From Flammeovirgaceae bacterium UBA2371 (GTDB lineage Bacteria > Bacteroidota > Bacteroidia > Cytophagales > Cyclobacteriaceae), in the NCBI GenBank assembly GCA_002345965.1, contig DDTF01000006.1, positions 52,190-84,520 on the forward strand: a stretch of DNA of 32,331 bases, given 5' to 3'. The notes beneath the pieces are model-generated. The model did not search any database. It was not told where the DNA came from and was given only the letters and a program-made list of their open reading frames with translations. This document shows, one piece after another, positions 8,275 through 16,557 of this stretch (position 1 is the first letter of the stretch; every line of letters begins with the position of its first letter). The position numbers and the translations under genes were made by a program.

Positions 8275-8994
8275 ATGAATCTTGCTGTTGATTATGGTAA
8301 TTCCCGAATAAAAGCCGGACTGTTTGAAAATCATCATTTGGTGGAGCATGTCCAATTTGAAAGTGACCCTCAATTTGAAGCGTGGTTGGGTGCTCATAGA
8401 TTTGAGCATGTTATCATCAGCTCTGTCACCCGCGATACAGATCATATCTTACAAGTGATAAAGTGTGATGGGGCAAAATTGGTAATGAGCCAATCTATTT
8501 TGCTTCCGCTCACTATAAAATATGCCACCCCGTTGACACTCGGAGTGGATCGGATAGCGGCCGCATGTGGTGCAATAGAAATAATGCCAAACAGAGATTG
8601 CCTCGTTATTGATATGGGCACTTGCATTAATTATGAGTTTGTAGATGACCAATTGAATTATCACGGAGGAGCCATTTCACCAGGTGTTAAAATGCGTTTT
8701 GATGCCATGCATACGTTTACAGCCAGATTGCCGTTAATTCATCTCAATGACAAGGTGGCTTTGACTGGTAATAGTACCGAAACATGCATGCAGAGTGGAG
8801 TGATGAACGGAGTCCTTTCAGAGCTGGAAGGAATCATAGCCTTATATAGAGAAAAATACCCCTCCATGGGTGTGATTTTATGTGGGGGTGATGCCCATAT
8901 TTTTGAAAACAAGTTGAAACAACCCATATTTGTAGCCCCCAATCTCGTCTTGCGCGGATTGAACAGTATAATGCTTCATAATGTCAATTTCTAA
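8275..8994 (+). CDS. coaX: Type III pantothenate kinase
   Basis: Catalyses ATP-dependent phosphorylation of pantothenate, the first step of coenzyme A synthesis, in the cytoplasm. The 239-residue protein has the CoaX layout: an N-terminal phosphate-binding motif LAVDYGNSRIKAGLF, then TPLTLGVDRIAAACGA, the second phosphate motif VIDMGTCINYEFV, GGAISPGVKMRFDAMH and a C-terminal LCGGDAHIFE. The ATG at 8275 puts the first motif at the N-terminus as expected. It overlaps the following outer-membrane protein gene by 14 bases, indicating co-transcription of the biosynthetic gene with an envelope gene set. Confidence 0.95.
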   Translation: MNLAVDYGNSRIKAGLFENHHLVEHVQFESDPQFEAWLGAHRFEHVIISSVTRDTDHILQVIKCDGAKLVMSQSILLPLTIKYATPLTLGVDRIAAACGAIEIMPNRDCLVIDMGTCINYEFVDDQLNYHGGAISPGVKMRFDAMHTFTARLPLIHLNDKVALTGNSTETCMQSGVMNGVLSELEGIIALYREKYPSMGVILCGGDAHIFENKLKQPIFVAPNLVLRGLNSIMLHNVNF

Positions 8995-10255
8995 GTACGC
9001 TTTGTTGGTTATTCTGCTGGCTACATTCACCCGGTATGAATCGATGGGTCAGGCAGCGAAAACTCCTTTTTCCTCATTTGGCATAGGTGAAACGTTTGGC
9101 AACGGTCTTACTCAAAATCAAGGTATGGCTGGTATTGGAATAAGCAACCCTGAATATTGGCATTTAAATAACGTGAATCCCGCACTTCTGGTGTACAACA
9201 CGATTACTGTTTTTGAGGCTGGATTCATTGGCGAACAAAGGACAATTAAAGGCAGCAGCGCAAGTGAAAAAGCGGGGAGTGGAAACCTCAATTATCTGGC
9301 GATGGGCTTTCCAATAAAGAGAACAAAATGGGGAATGGGTATAGGATTGATGCCTTACTCCTCTGTTAATTTTGCGCTTAGTTATCAAGCCCCTATTGAA
9401 AATAGTACAAATACAGTGGAAGTGCTTGAACAAGGCAGTGGTGGAATCAATCAACTGTATTGGTCCAATGGCATCGCCCTCCATCCAAATGTTTCAGTTG
9501 GATTAAAAGCTACCTATTTTTTCAGCTCAATCATTAACCAATACGCAGCCACACTTAGCGAAACCAGCCAGTTGGTTCGGTATACCACAAACGTATATGA
9601 CAGGCAATCCTTCAAGGGCTTTGGATTCACAGGAGGTGTTTCCTTTCATAAAGACTCTATAGGACGAAAGAACTTTCAGTTCAACGCTGGATTGGTGTAT
9701 GACTTCAAAGCAGACATTGATACCAAATTTTATGAGCGACTTGAAAGGAGAAATGCTGGGGGCATCACGGATTCAGTAACTATTGTCAATAATGAGCCTG
9801 GCACCACTACCATCCCACAATCATTCGGGGGTGGCATTTCCTTTGGCAAAGAATTGAAATGGCTTGTTGGAGCAGACTTTACTTATCTTGACTATACTCA
9901 ATTCAAAAATTTCAATGGAACTCCTGAAGGCGTGAGCAAAGGATGGCAATTTTCTTTAGGTGGAAAAATAACCCCTGATGCAGGTTCTCTAAATAATTAC
10001 CTAAAAAGAGTCACTTACCGAACGGGTGTAAGCCTCAGTGAGGCACCTTATTTGATTAATGGCAATGTGTTGAAAGATTTTGGCATTAATTTTGGGTTAT
10101 CTCTCCCAGTGAGCCGAATTTCAAGTTTGGATTTGGCGTTTAAAGTGGGTAAGAGGGGAGATTTACTAACAAACTCTATTGAGGAAAATTACTTTAAGTT
10201 ATATTTTGGCGTTACTTTCAACGACCAGTGGTTTATAAAAAGAAGATTCGACTAG
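8981..10255 (+). CDS. Outer-membrane beta-barrel protein, FadL-like
   Basis: 424-residue predicted outer-membrane protein. A signal peptide (MSISKYALLVILLATFTRYESMGQ) is followed by FSSFGIGETFGNGLTQNQGMAGIGIS and NNVNPALL, the pattern seen in FadL/OmpP1-related barrels of Bacteroidota, then many alternating amphipathic strands rich in Gly, Tyr and Phe. The protein ends in WFIKRRFD, whose near-terminal aromatic residue is compatible with barrel assembly signals. The specific cargo is unknown. It overlaps coaX by 14 bases and is followed two bases later by the TPR gene, so the three form one transcription unit that stops at the terminator at 11607. The fold class is well supported; FadL relationship is tentative. 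Confidence 0.75.
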   Translation: MSISKYALLVILLATFTRYESMGQAAKTPFSSFGIGETFGNGLTQNQGMAGIGISNPEYWHLNNVNPALLVYNTITVFEAGFIGEQRTIKGSSASEKAGSGNLNYLAMGFPIKRTKWGMGIGLMPYSSVNFALSYQAPIENSTNTVEVLEQGSGGINQLYWSNGIALHPNVSVGLKATYFFSSIINQYAATLSETSQLVRYTTNVYDRQSFKGFGFTGGVSFHKDSIGRKNFQFNAGLVYDFKADIDTKFYERLERRNAGGITDSVTIVNNEPGTTTIPQSFGGGISFGKELKWLVGADFTYLDYTQFKNFNGTPEGVSKGWQFSLGGKITPDAGSLNNYLKRVTYRTGVSLSEAPYLINGNVLKDFGINFGLSLPVSRISSLDLAFKVGKRGDLLTNSIEENYFKLYFGVTFNDQWFIKRRFD

Positions 10256-10257
10256 AA

Positions 10258-11586
10258 ATGAAAACTATGAAAACAGTAATAGCTGGTGCCTTGATGTTCA
10301 TGTTTATCGCATCAAGCCTCGATACCAATGCACAGTGCCGTGAATTTAAATGGCCAGAGGACAAAAGTAAGGCTGAAGAAAAAGTTGCCCTGTATGGTGA
10401 TGCCATGAAACAAGGCCAATACAGAGCTGCCGCGAGCCCATTCATCTGGATGCTGAAAAATGCTCCTGACTGGCATGTAAAGCTCTATATAGATGGCGCT
10501 GACTTGTATGATAACCTTGCCGAAAAGGAAAAAGATCCAGCTAAAAAACAGCAATTGGTTGACTCCATGTTGATGATGTATGATTTGCGCATCAAGTACT
10601 GCGGAGATGAGGTAAATGTGCTGAACCGTAAAGCTTTCTATGCCTACAAGTACAACGTAACTAATAAAGAAAAGTCGGCTGAATTACTTAAGCTTTTTGA
10701 TCGTGTCGCTGAGATTAGCGGAACCAAAATGACAGATGGTAACCTTGTTGCTTACATGACTGTGGTTCAGGCTAATCATGTGTTGCTTAAAAATCTTAGT
10801 GATGAGCAAATTCTTGATCGCTATGATAAGATTATTTCTATAGCCAATAGCAAAATAAAAGAAGACGAAGCGGCCGGTAAAACCAAAGATGTAGCCAAAG
10901 TGAAAGAATACATTGGTGTAATTGACGATTTGCTAATCGGAATGGTGAAGGTGGATTGTGATTTTGTGAAAAACAACCTGGAGCCTAAATTCAGGAAGAC
11001 GCCAAAAGATCTGGCATTGGCCAAAAAGATTTTTGGTTTTATGCTTCAAGGTAAATGTACTGATGACCCCTTGTGGTTAGAAGTGGGTGAAGTCATTCAC
11101 GCAGAAGAAAAAGATTTTGGTTTGGCTAAGAACCTTGCTTTGAAGTACATGGGCAATGACAATCTTGACAAGGCTGAAACATTGCTTAAAGAGGCACTTT
11201 CATTAGCCTCCACTCCAAGTGATAAAGGGGATATGCTCATCTATTTGGGAAGCCTTCAGGCTAAGAAAGGAAGTAAAAACGGAGCCCGTGATTATTTCCG
11301 TCAGGCTGCCGAAACTGGCAATAAAGATGGATATGAGAAAATCGGAGACCTGTACTATAGCAGCTTCAACGACTGTAAAAAAAGCGTAAACATGGCTGAA
11401 GACAGGCTGGTGTACATAGCTGCTTACAACATGTACGCTCGTGCAGGTGCTAGTCAAAAAATGGCTCAGGCTAAATCTCAGTTTCCTTCAAAAGAAGAAA
11501 TCTTCCTTTTCAACTGGAAAGTGGGAGATACCATGAGGGTAAGTTGCTGGATTGGAGAAACAGTAACCATAGACACTCGTGATTAA
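10258..11586 (+). CDS. Exported tetratricopeptide-repeat protein of unknown role
   Basis: From the ATG at 10258 the protein has 442 residues, beginning MKTMKTVIAGALMFMFIASSLDTNAQ, a clear signal peptide cleaved around Ala-Gln. A GTG 30 bases earlier lies inside the preceding gene and is unlikely. The mature part is helical and includes TPR-like stretches, for example KAETLLKEALSLASTPSDK followed by ARDYFRQAAETGNKDGYEK at about residues 305-365. A periplasmic or outer-membrane-associated scaffold is inferred. It begins two bases after the barrel gene's stop codon, so the two may work together, for instance as a barrel and its periplasmic partner. A strong terminator follows. Confidence 0.75.
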   Translation: MKTMKTVIAGALMFMFIASSLDTNAQCREFKWPEDKSKAEEKVALYGDAMKQGQYRAAASPFIWMLKNAPDWHVKLYIDGADLYDNLAEKEKDPAKKQQLVDSMLMMYDLRIKYCGDEVNVLNRKAFYAYKYNVTNKEKSAELLKLFDRVAEISGTKMTDGNLVAYMTVVQANHVLLKNLSDEQILDRYDKIISIANSKIKEDEAAGKTKDVAKVKEYIGVIDDLLIGMVKVDCDFVKNNLEPKFRKTPKDLALAKKIFGFMLQGKCTDDPLWLEVGEVIHAEEKDFGLAKNLALKYMGNDNLDKAETLLKEALSLASTPSDKGDMLIYLGSLQAKKGSKNGARDYFRQAAETGNKDGYEKIGDLYYSSFNDCKKSVNMAEDRLVYIAAYNMYARAGASQKMAQAKSQFPSKEEIFLFNWKVGDTMRVSCWIGETVTIDTRD

Positions 11587-11606
11587 TTAGCATTAAATAC
11601 CTTATC

Positions 11607-11640
11607 AAAAAGGCTGGCTTTTAGCCAGCCTTTTTGTTTT
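11607..11640 (+). terminator. Rho-independent terminator after TPR gene
   Basis: The stem AGGCTGGCT (11611-11619) pairs with AGCCAGCCT (11623-11631), extended by an A-run on the left and a T-run on the right, and ends in TTTTTGTTTT. The T-tract stops only six bases before the lptC start codon. Confidence 0.9.
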
Positions 11641-11646
11641 TACCTT

Positions 11647-12195
11647 ATGGCACACCTACCGAATACTAAAGCCTCATTTATAAGCAGTGTAATTATTTCG
11701 CTGGTTGGGTTTTTGTTTTCTTGCAGCCACACCGAAACCTCCCAACCTGTTGAATACAATGGTCCGCTCTCAGAAGCTGAGAACGTAGAAATGTATTATG
11801 CTGAGAACGACATCATCAAGGTGAAAATGATTGCTAAAAAAGTTTTTGAGTTCGAAAACGGAGACCGTGAATTTCCCGATGGCATCTACCTTGAATTCTT
11901 TAATGAAATGGGCAAGATCACGTCAACCCTGCGCGCCAATAGCGCCTATTTTTTCAGTGAGGACAATCAATGGCGAGGTAGAGGGAAGGTTGAGATCGTC
12001 AATATTGAAAAAAAGGAACAATTGAATACTGAGGAGCTCTTTTGGAAACAGGATACCAAACGGATTTTTACGGAAAAATTTGTGACTATTAAGCTCGAAA
12101 ACGAGGTAATTTATGGCACCGGGCTCGAGGCTGCGCAAGATCTGTCAGACTATACCATCAAAAACCCTGAGGGAGAATTTGAGGTAATTGAGTAA
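11647..12195 (+). CDS. lptC: LPS export component LptC (lipoprotein type)
   Basis: Part of the Lpt machine that passes lipopolysaccharide from the inner membrane across the periplasm to the outer membrane. The 182-residue product starts with a hydrophobic signal ending in a lipobox-like FLFSC (Cys about residue 26), a feature often seen for LptC-family proteins of Bacteroidota, then shows the beta-jellyroll pattern of the LptC/OstA-like family: NDIIKVKMIAKKVFEFENG, DGIYLEFFNEMGKITSTLRA, WRGRGKVEIVN and IKLENEVIYGTGLEA. No later ATG would keep the signal, so the start at 11647 is firm. That start lies only six bases after a strong terminator. The tiny membrane-protein gene follows. Confidence 0.85.
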   Translation: MAHLPNTKASFISSVIISLVGFLFSCSHTETSQPVEYNGPLSEAENVEMYYAENDIIKVKMIAKKVFEFENGDREFPDGIYLEFFNEMGKITSTLRANSAYFFSEDNQWRGRGKVEIVNIEKKEQLNTEELFWKQDTKRIFTEKFVTIKLENEVIYGTGLEAAQDLSDYTIKNPEGEFEVIE

Positions 12196-12220
12196 TATCC
12201 CGCCAATCGTCCAATATGCT

Positions 12221-12228
12221 TATCTTTG
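12221..12228 (+). promoter_or_regulatory. Possible -7 element with very short leader
   Basis: TATCTTTG matches TAnnTTTG, and the ATG of the next small gene lies seven bases after it, so a transcript from here would be leaderless or nearly so. No TTG stands about 19 bases upstream. Confidence 0.35.
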
Positions 12229-12235
12229 CAAATCC

Positions 12236-12394
12236 ATGAAATTGGCAGACATTATATTACTATCCCTTGCGGTAGTATTTATTATTATTGGGGCATACGA
12301 AGTGATGACAGTTGGACTTGGCCAAGCTTACTGGTCTATTATGCTCTCTTTTATTTTGTTCTTCGCCTATACCATAAGAAAACGATCTAGATGA
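12236..12394 (+). CDS. Small two-helix membrane protein, hypothetical
   Basis: A 52-residue frame from the ATG at 12236: MKLADIILLSLAVVFIIIGA, a second hydrophobic segment YWSIMLSFILFFAYTI and a basic tail RKRSR. Two transmembrane helices are evident with a positive, probably cytoplasmic C-terminus. Its stop codon overlaps the ATG of the CorC-type gene in an ATGA, typical of translational coupling. I recognise no family. Placement between lptC and the CorC gene, plus the coupling, argues it is a real gene. Confidence 0.65.
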   Translation: MKLADIILLSLAVVFIIIGAYEVMTVGLGQAYWSIMLSFILFFAYTIRKRSR

Positions 12395-13674
12395 ATACTG
12401 CGTTATTCACCCCTGTTCTTATTTCGCTAATATTCTCTTTCTTTTTTTCGGGAATCGAAATCGCTTTCTTTTCTGCCAATAAACTTCAAATAGAATTACA
12501 GGGAAAACAGGGTGTGCTTTGGGGGCGTATCATGTCCCAATTCGTTAAAAAACCATCCTGGTTTATCGGTACAACACTGATAGGCAACACACTCGCTTTG
12601 GTGTTATTTGGTATACTCATTACCCAGATGATTGAACCTTGGCTGGTTTCAGTGCTACCTGTAGGATTCAAAAGTGAATTGTATGTTCTGCTCATTCAAA
12701 CAGTAATTTCAACTTTAATTATTCTCTTTACTGCAGAGTTTTTGCCAAAGAGTTTATTCCTTATCAACCCCAATCTGATGCTGGCCACGCTGGCAATTCC
12801 TTTTCGCATTGCGTTTTACGTTCTTTCCCCGATCACATTTACCATTGTTTACCTGTCAAAACTGGTGATTGTGCATGTACTCAGATTAGAGTATTCAGAA
12901 GAAAAGCCTGCGTTCGGTCTAACAGACATGAATCATTACCTCAAAAACATGCAAAACGTGAAGCATGAAAATGAGGAAATCGAGCTGGACAAGAAGATAT
13001 TTCACAACGCACTTGAGTTCAAGACTGTCAAAGTAAGGGAGTGCATGATTCCAAGAACAGAAATTGTGGCCATTGCTTCCGATGACGGTTTGGAGAAATT
13101 AAGAGAAGCTTTCATTGAAAGTGGACATTCCAAAATCATTATCTACAAGGAAACCATTGATGATGTAATTGGTTATTGTCATTCTTCAGCGCTTTTTACA
13201 AAGCCAAAATCGATCAGCGAAATCCTCACCCCTATCAATATCGTTCCTGAAGCCATGATGGTGAATGAACTAATGATCCAGTTTATCAAAGACCGAAAAA
13301 GTCTTGCAGTAGTGGTTGATGAGTTTGGCGGCACCTCAGGTATTGTGAGCATGGAAGACATCATAGAAGAGATCTTCGGAGAAATAGAAGATGAACATGA
13401 TGAAGATGATCTGGTAGAACAACAAATTGATGACCACACTTTCCTCTTAAGTGCTCGGCATGAAATTGATTATCTCAACGATGCCTACGATTGGAATTTG
13501 CCGGAAGGCGACTATGAGACCCTGGGTGGAATGATCCTGGCCTTCACCGAAGATTTTCCGGAAGAAGGAGAGGCCATCTCTATCCCTCCTTATACCTTCA
13601 TCATCCAATCCACGGAAGACAATCGTATCGATATTGTCAAATTGCTTGTAGAAAAGACCAGCTCCAAAGACTGA
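12391..13674 (+). CDS. CorC/HlyC-type membrane protein (DUF21 + CBS pair)
   Basis: 427-residue inner-membrane protein with the CNNM/CorC architecture: a DUF21 transmembrane domain of three to four helices (about 1-180), a CBS pair (about 205-330) and a C-terminal CorC_HlyC domain (about 345-425). Diagnostic motifs are VRECMIPRTEIVAI at the start of the first CBS domain, VVVDEFGGTSGIVSMEDIIEEIFGEIEDEHD at the end of the second, and DYETLGGMILAF in the terminal domain. Relatives are implicated in Mg2+/Co2+ efflux or resistance, and one Bacteroidota member (GldE) is tied to gliding; which applies here cannot be told. It is coupled by ATGA overlap to the small membrane protein upstream. Confidence 0.87.
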   Translation: MNTALFTPVLISLIFSFFFSGIEIAFFSANKLQIELQGKQGVLWGRIMSQFVKKPSWFIGTTLIGNTLALVLFGILITQMIEPWLVSVLPVGFKSELYVLLIQTVISTLIILFTAEFLPKSLFLINPNLMLATLAIPFRIAFYVLSPITFTIVYLSKLVIVHVLRLEYSEEKPAFGLTDMNHYLKNMQNVKHENEEIELDKKIFHNALEFKTVKVRECMIPRTEIVAIASDDGLEKLREAFIESGHSKIIIYKETIDDVIGYCHSSALFTKPKSISEILTPINIVPEAMMVNELMIQFIKDRKSLAVVVDEFGGTSGIVSMEDIIEEIFGEIEDEHDEDDLVEQQIDDHTFLLSARHEIDYLNDAYDWNLPEGDYETLGGMILAFTEDFPEEGEAISIPPYTFIIQSTEDNRIDIVKLLVEKTSSKD

Positions 13675-13747
13675 TTTCAAAGCCATTTTGGACGGTATAA
13701 TTGCCTGATAATCAGTAAAATTAATTACTGAATTAGTTAATTACCCC

Positions 13748-13778
13748 TTTGCTGAATTGAGAATAGACCTTAAATTTG
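13748..13778 (+). promoter_or_regulatory. Bacteroidota-type promoter before ppiD-like gene
   Basis: TTTG (13748-13751) and TAAATTTG (13771-13778) match the -33 and -7 elements of the Bacteroidota housekeeping sigma factor with the expected 19-base gap. The start codon is 47 bases downstream of the -7 element. An imperfect A/T-rich palindrome lies just upstream at 13712-13731. Confidence 0.72.
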
Positions 13779-13825
13779 CGGCTCTTTAAAAATTAAATTA
13801 CGCTAACTCTAATCGAATACACAGT

Positions 13826-15940
13826 ATGGCTCTTATTGGAACTTTGAGGAACAAAATGACAAAGGTGGTTGTCGGCTTCATTACGGTAGCCATCGCGGCT
13901 TTTGTTCTTAATGATTTATTTGGAAGCGGGCCAACTTCTGTCTTTTCTGGAAATGACAACGAGGTCGGTGAAATTGCCGGCAAGTCAATCTCATTGGAAG
14001 AATTTCAGGCAGCTGTACAAGCCAGGGAAAACAATTATATCCTCAATTTTGGCCGTCAGCCGGGTGAGCGTGAGCGTCCTTCACTTCGCCAGCAGGCCTG
14101 GGACCTGCTTATCTCTAAATATGCAATTACCCCTCAGTATGAAAATGTAGGCGTGAAAGTGACCAGCGATGAGGAATGGGATATTATCCAGGGAAAGAAT
14201 GTGGACGAAAATATCAAGCTTTCATTTACTGACTCAGCCGGAAATTTTGATAGAAACAGCCTTATAGCCTATTTGCAATCACTTGACAATCAGCCTGTCA
14301 ATTCTGAGCCAAGGGTAAGGTGGAATATTTTTAGAGCCGATCTGGTACCTGGAAGGGCGAGAATTAAATTCGAAAACCTGATCGTAAAAACGAACTATGT
14401 AACTCAAGCTGAATCTGAAAGAGAGTACCATTTGCAGAATGATGTGGCTGAGGTAAGATATGTTTACGTGCCCTTCTACTCAATGAGTGATTCACTGGTA
14501 ACTGCTTCTGAGTCTGATCTAAGGGCCTATTACAATAAGAACAAGGAAAAATACAAGGCCGAAAAATCACGTAGCATGAGCTATGTTTCTTTTCCACTCA
14601 CTCCTTCTGCAACTGATTCAGCTGAGATACGTGATGAATTGTCAAAAATTGCTTCTGACCTCAGAACAACAGTCGAAGACTCTGTCTTTGCTGTAATCAA
14701 TTCTGACAATACTGATGCCTATTCTACATACACGCCAGATAAGTTACCGGCATTCTTGAATGAGCAAATTGGATCGATGGCTGCAGGCACCGTAATTGGC
14801 CCTCTTTTGGATGGTGGCCGTTATAAAGTAGCAAAGTTGGTTTCCAAGAACAGAGATACCGTTTACAACGCAAGAGCAAGTCATATCCTTATCAGATGGG
14901 ATGATGAAACTCCTGAAGCAAAAAAGACCGCTCGGGACAAGGCACAAGGCATACTTAATGACCTTAAGGCTGGTGCCAATTTTGCCCAAAAAGCTTCAGA
15001 ATTTGGTACAGATGGTACTGCCAGCAGAGGTGGTGACCTTGGCTATTTTACTACTGGTCAAATGGTAAAACCTTTTGAAAGTGCCGTTTTCAATGCAAAG
15101 TCAACTGGGTTGATCAATAATCTTGTAGAGACAGAATTTGGTTACCATATCATCGATGTGACAAGCGTAAAAGACAACACGAGCTATACTGTAGCTATTA
15201 TTGAAAGAGACATTACGCCAAGTGATGAAACTCAAAATGAAGCCTACAGAAAAGCTGACTTGTTTGCTAGCAGTGTGTCAAATATTGAAGATTTCAAAAA
15301 GCTGGCGGCAGAAGAAAATTTAAGGGTTTATGAAGCGGCAGATGTAGCTACCAATGACACAAGGGTAAACACCCTAAGTGATGCTCGTCAGGTTGTACTT
15401 TGGCTTTTCCGCGATGCCAAAATCGGTAAGGTATCTGATGTTTTTGACGTACAAACAAGTTATGCTGTTGCCGTAATGACAGACGAAACAGAAGAGGGAT
15501 ACATGGCCTTTGAAGATGTGAAGGAAGAAATAACACCATTGGTAAAGAATCAGTTGAAAGGAAAAAAGATAGCCGAAAAACTAAATGGACTGAATGGTTC
15601 ACTGGATGAAATTGCCGCTGCCTACGGTGAAGATGCCTCAGTAAATTCTTCCAGTGATCTCAAACTGAATTCCAACTCATTGCCAGGAGTAGGTATAGAT
15701 CCAATAGCTGTAGGGAAAGCATTTGCCCTTGAAAGCGGAAAAAGGTCAGCGCCAATCATAGGGGAAAATGGTGTGCTAATTATAGAGAGCGGTAACAAGA
15801 CCATAGCTCCTGAAATTGGCGATTACTCCATGTTTAAAAATCAGAAGCTACAATCGCTCAACAATCAATCTGGTTTCAATATTTCGGAAGCATTGAAGAA
15901 AGGTGCCAATATTGTAGACAAGAGATATTTATTCTTTTAA
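13826..15940 (+). CDS. PpiD-like peptidyl-prolyl isomerase / periplasmic foldase
   Basis: 704-residue membrane-anchored periplasmic chaperone and prolyl isomerase. The N-terminus (MALIGTLRNKMTKVVVGFIT, continuing through VAIAAFVLNDLFGSG) is a short cytoplasmic stretch and one transmembrane helix, then a SurA/PpiD-like chaperone region with GEIAGKSISLEEFQAAVQ and RQQAWDLLISKYAI. One parvulin domain lies at about residues 345-445: ARASHILIRWDDETPEAKK, ILNDLKAGANFAQKASEFG, GGDLGYFTTGQMVKPFE and TEFGYHIIDV. It probably helps outer-membrane proteins fold after translocation, consistent with the neighbouring barrel and lptC genes. It has its own promoter and a strong terminator, so it is likely monocistronic. 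The domain order favours PpiD over soluble SurA. Confidence 0.9.
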   Translation: MALIGTLRNKMTKVVVGFITVAIAAFVLNDLFGSGPTSVFSGNDNEVGEIAGKSISLEEFQAAVQARENNYILNFGRQPGERERPSLRQQAWDLLISKYAITPQYENVGVKVTSDEEWDIIQGKNVDENIKLSFTDSAGNFDRNSLIAYLQSLDNQPVNSEPRVRWNIFRADLVPGRARIKFENLIVKTNYVTQAESEREYHLQNDVAEVRYVYVPFYSMSDSLVTASESDLRAYYNKNKEKYKAEKSRSMSYVSFPLTPSATDSAEIRDELSKIASDLRTTVEDSVFAVINSDNTDAYSTYTPDKLPAFLNEQIGSMAAGTVIGPLLDGGRYKVAKLVSKNRDTVYNARASHILIRWDDETPEAKKTARDKAQGILNDLKAGANFAQKASEFGTDGTASRGGDLGYFTTGQMVKPFESAVFNAKSTGLINNLVETEFGYHIIDVTSVKDNTSYTVAIIERDITPSDETQNEAYRKADLFASSVSNIEDFKKLAAEENLRVYEAADVATNDTRVNTLSDARQVVLWLFRDAKIGKVSDVFDVQTSYAVAVMTDETEEGYMAFEDVKEEITPLVKNQLKGKKIAEKLNGLNGSLDEIAAAYGEDASVNSSSDLKLNSNSLPGVGIDPIAVGKAFALESGKRSAPIIGENGVLIIESGNKTIAPEIGDYSMFKNQKLQSLNNQSGFNISEALKKGANIVDKRYLFF

Positions 15941-15954
15941 TAATTTAAATCAAC

Positions 15955-15994
15955 AAAAGACTCCATTCGGAATGCCGGATGGAGTCTTTTTCGT
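15955..15994 (+). terminator. Rho-independent terminator after ppiD-like gene
   Basis: AAAAGACTCCAT (15955-15966) pairs with ATGGAGTCTTTT (15979-15990), with the inner TCGG/CCGG extending the stem to about 16 bp around an AATG loop. The T-tract runs to within a few bases of the next ATG at 15998. Confidence 0.92.
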
Positions 15995-15997
15995 TTT

Positions 15998-16264
15998 ATG
16001 ATAGATCAGAACTGGCTTGACTCTTTTAAGGAAAAACTGGAAAACCACTATGCCTGGCCTTCCTTATATACTTTTAAGTTTATTGTACCGAAAGGAAAGG
16101 AAGAAGAGGTTCGCAGAATGTTCCCCATGCACAACCCAAGTGAACGCCTGTCGAAAAACGGGAACTACACCAGCTTCACCATTCAAATGATGATGCCCTC
16201 CACTGAAGCTGTAATTGAGGTTTACCAAAATGCCTCCGCAATAGATGGCATTATTGCCCTTTAG
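15998..16264 (+). CDS. DUF493 (YbeD-like) family protein
   Basis: 88-residue cytoplasmic protein matching the small alpha/beta ferredoxin-like DUF493/YbeD family, whose biochemical role is unsettled. The pattern is a short helix, the strand YTFKFIVPKGKEEEVRRMF, a basic loop NPSERLSKNGNYTSFTIQMMM and a final strand-helix with EAVIEVYQNASAIDGIIAL. The ATG at 15998 is immediately after the ppiD terminator. It heads a rightward run that continues with pterin dehydratase and rsmI after a 59-base gap. Confidence 0.78.
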   Translation: MIDQNWLDSFKEKLENHYAWPSLYTFKFIVPKGKEEEVRRMFPMHNPSERLSKNGNYTSFTIQMMMPSTEAVIEVYQNASAIDGIIAL

Positions 16265-16323
16265 GTGATCCCTTCCTATCTTCATTATTGATACCTTTAT
16301 TGACGACTAACCAACCAAAGCCT

Positions 16324-16557
16324 ATGTGGATAGAAGAAAATCATAAGCTTAAGAATGTTTATCAATTCAAGGATTTTATTGAAGCCTTTGCCTTTATGAC
16401 CAAAGTGGCCATGCTGGCTGAAAAAATGAACCATCATCCAAGCTGGTCCAACGTGTACAACAAGGTGACCATAGAACTTACCACTCACGATGCCGGTAAT
16501 ATTGTTACCGAAAAGGATCGCAATCTGGCTCAGGCTATCGATAAATTGGTCAAGTGA
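16324..16557 (+). CDS. 4a-hydroxytetrahydrobiopterin dehydratase (pterin carbinolamine dehydratase)
   Basis: 77-residue enzyme that dehydrates 4a-hydroxytetrahydropterin, regenerating the cofactor used by aromatic amino-acid hydroxylases. The family motif is intact: AEKMNHHPSWSNVYNKVTIE followed by LTTHDAGNIVTEKDRNLAQAID, with the His-His-Pro and the later His of the active site. The ATG at 16324 (MWIEENHKLKNVYQFKDF) matches the usual N-terminus; a TTG 36 bases earlier is in frame but would add an atypical extension. No hydroxylase gene is in the window. Its stop codon overlaps the GTG start of rsmI. Confidence 0.9.
   Translation: MWIEENHKLKNVYQFKDFIEAFAFMTKVAMLAEKMNHHPSWSNVYNKVTIELTTHDAGNIVTEKDRNLAQAIDKLVK

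Noticed and set aside
10228..10257. GTG start for the TPR protein
   Set aside because: It lies inside the barrel gene and would place a charged stretch ahead of the signal peptide.
16288..16323. TTG start for the pterin dehydratase
   Set aside because: The ATG at 16324 gives the typical family N-terminus; the added residues are atypical.
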